DNA from: Candidatus Heimdallarchaeota archaeon
Lineage (GTDB): Archaea; Asgardarchaeota; Heimdallarchaeia; Heimdallarchaeales; Heimdallarchaeaceae
Direction of reading: 5' to 3'
DNA: 6,636 nucleotides
NCBI GenBank assembly: GCA_016839985.1
Contig: JAEOTG010000024.1
Coordinates: 1 to 6,636, forward strand
In this document: piece by piece, positions 5,594 through 6,636 of the stretch
Layout of the letters: the number at the start of each line of letters is the position of its first letter
Position numbering within the stretch: the stretch's first letter is position 1
Notes under the pieces: model-generated
What the model was told of the DNA's origin: nothing
Databases searched by the model: none
The model's input: the letters and a program-made list of their open reading frames with translations, nothing else
Position numbers and translations under genes: made by a program

Positions 5594-6636
5594 ATGATAA
5601 AAACTGCTACTAAAATCGTGATTTCAGAAAGACAAATTGAAAATAAAGTCGAGGAATTACTAAAAGAGCTTACATTAGAAGAAAAGTTCAAACTTATGGT
5701 TGGGTTCTTTAGATTTCAGACTAACACCATAAAAAGATTAGGGATTAAAACATTCAAAGTGACTGATGGTCCGCTAGGAATTTCTCAACATTCCAGTATG
5801 CTTAGGAAAAATACTAAGTTTCCAGCAGGAATAAATCTAGCAGCTTCTTGGAATCGAGAATTAGCTTATGAATGTGGGGAAGCCATAGGTAGAGAAGCAA
5901 GAGCAATAAATAGATTATGTGTTCTTGGTCCAGGCATTAATATTGGGAGAACACCTCTTAATGGGAGAACTTTTGAGTATTATAGTGAGGATCCACATCT
6001 AACTAAAGAGATAGCGATACCGTTTGTAAAGGGAATTCAAAGTCAAAGAATAGCTGCATCTCCTAAACATAAAGTAGCAAATAACCAAGAAACAAACATA
6101 CACACCATTGATGCTCAAATAGATGAAAGAGCATTACAAGAAATCTATCTTAGAGCTTTCAAAGAAATTGTTGAAGAAGCAGATCCATGGACAATAATGA
6201 CGTCATATAATTTAGTTAATGGAGAGTACGTACATGGAAGCTCCAAGCTGTTAAAAGAGACATTAATGGAAAAGTGGAGATTTAATGGTTTTGTAATGAC
6301 AGACTGGTGGGCAACACAAGACAGAGGTGTAGAACAACCAACAACAGAAAAAGCGATTAAAGCGGGTTTAACTTTAGAGATGCCTGTTCCTATCCTTTAT
6401 AAAAAAGAAATTCTTATTGAAAAACTCAATAAAGGATTGTACACTGAAGAAGATATTAATGAACTAATTAGAAGATTATTGCGTGTTTACGTTCAAGTAG
6501 GGATGTTTGAAAATGAAGAAGACTTACCAAAAGGTGAGAGAAATACTAAGAAACATCAGGAATTAGCAAGAAATATGGCTGAAGAAGGTATTGTTTTACT
6601 AAAGAATGAGAAACATCTTTTGCCTTTGAATATTGA
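5594..6636 (+). CDS. Glycoside hydrolase family 3 (beta-glucosidase-like), N-terminal part, cut by the right edge
   Basis: The first 347 codons of a GH3 enzyme, open to the window end; family members are usually about 700-850 residues, so roughly the (beta/alpha)8 domain is seen and the alpha/beta sandwich domain with the acid/base is missing. GH3 enzymes remove terminal beta-linked glucose, xylose or similar sugars with retention. Visible motifs: KLTLEEK-like start (ELTLEEKFKLM near 25-35), TDGPLG with D58, the GINIGRTPLNGRTFEYYSEDP segment around 116-136, KH at 158-159, NNQE at 163-166, DERALQEIYLRAF, MTSYNLVNG, and MTDWW with D237, the expected nucleophile. The common KHF is KHK here (K160). 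No signal peptide is present, so the enzyme should act in the cytoplasm, unlike the two genes before it. The start ATG 5594 is preceded by no Shine-Dalgarno; it follows a T-rich terminator region, so it probably has its own promoter. Exact sugar specificity cannot be assigned. Confidence 0.93.
   Translation, partial: MIKTATKIVISERQIENKVEELLKELTLEEKFKLMVGFFRFQTNTIKRLGIKTFKVTDGPLGISQHSSMLRKNTKFPAGINLAASWNRELAYECGEAIGREARAINRLCVLGPGINIGRTPLNGRTFEYYSEDPHLTKEIAIPFVKGIQSQRIAASPKHKVANNQETNIHTIDAQIDERALQEIYLRAFKEIVEEADPWTIMTSYNLVNGEYVHGSSKLLKETLMEKWRFNGFVMTDWWATQDRGVEQPTTEKAIKAGLTLEMPVPILYKKEILIEKLNKGLYTEEDINELIRRLLRVYVQVGMFENEEDLPKGERNTKKHQELARNMAEEGIVLLKNEKHLLPLNI

Noticed and set aside
3521..5601. 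Identical TAAAATGATAAA around the starts of the beta-helix (3521-3532) and GH3 (5590-5601) genes.
   Set aside because: Low-complexity AT-rich start context; twelve bases including the ATG itself are not enough to claim a shared element.

Overview
The window is AT-rich (roughly one third G+C by eye) and looks archaeal. No start codon is preceded by a clear Shine-Dalgarno sequence. Several starts lie 25-30 bases behind a TATA-like box, as expected for leaderless or near-leaderless archaeal mRNAs, and the visible 3' ends are T-rich tracts rather than hairpin terminators. A NosD-like beta-helix surface protein with calcium-binding D-x-D-x-D-G repeats and a C-terminal membrane anchor, next to a membrane-anchored S41 peptidase, is a combination I associate with AT-rich Asgard archaea (Lokiarchaeia or Heimdallarchaeia). 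That placement is inference only; other AT-rich archaea are possible.

Layout. Positions 1-75 (minus) hold the probable N-terminus of a gene leaving the left edge. It diverges from a plus-strand pair: an iron-sulfur flavoprotein-like NADPH-dependent FMN reductase (228-1022) and a short relative of 3-methyladenine DNA glycosylase I (1049-1504). Convergent with that pair is a 59-residue YHS/TRASH-like metal-binding protein on the minus strand (1526-1705). After a divergent regulatory region come a membrane-anchored S41 peptidase (1889-3457), a 640-residue anchored beta-helix protein (3525-5447) and, after a T-rich terminator-like region, the first 347 codons of a family 3 glycoside hydrolase (5594 to the right edge).

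How the genes may work together. The left half encodes soluble proteins (flavin/FeS redox, base excision repair-like, metal binding). The right half encodes two proteins predicted to face the cell exterior, followed by a GH3 enzyme without a visible signal peptide, which would act in the cytoplasm on imported oligosaccharides. A joint peptide and glycan scavenging role for the right half is possible but rests only on adjacency.

Most notable observations: an almost perfect 20-bp tandem repeat with a palindromic core, spaced 22 bp centre to centre and again 22 bp from the TATA-like box of the S41 gene, which is a strong operator candidate; the small YHS-like gene; the Tag-like protein lacking the base-recognition glutamate and the zinc site; and the S41 peptidase with Asp where CtpA-type enzymes have the catalytic Lys.
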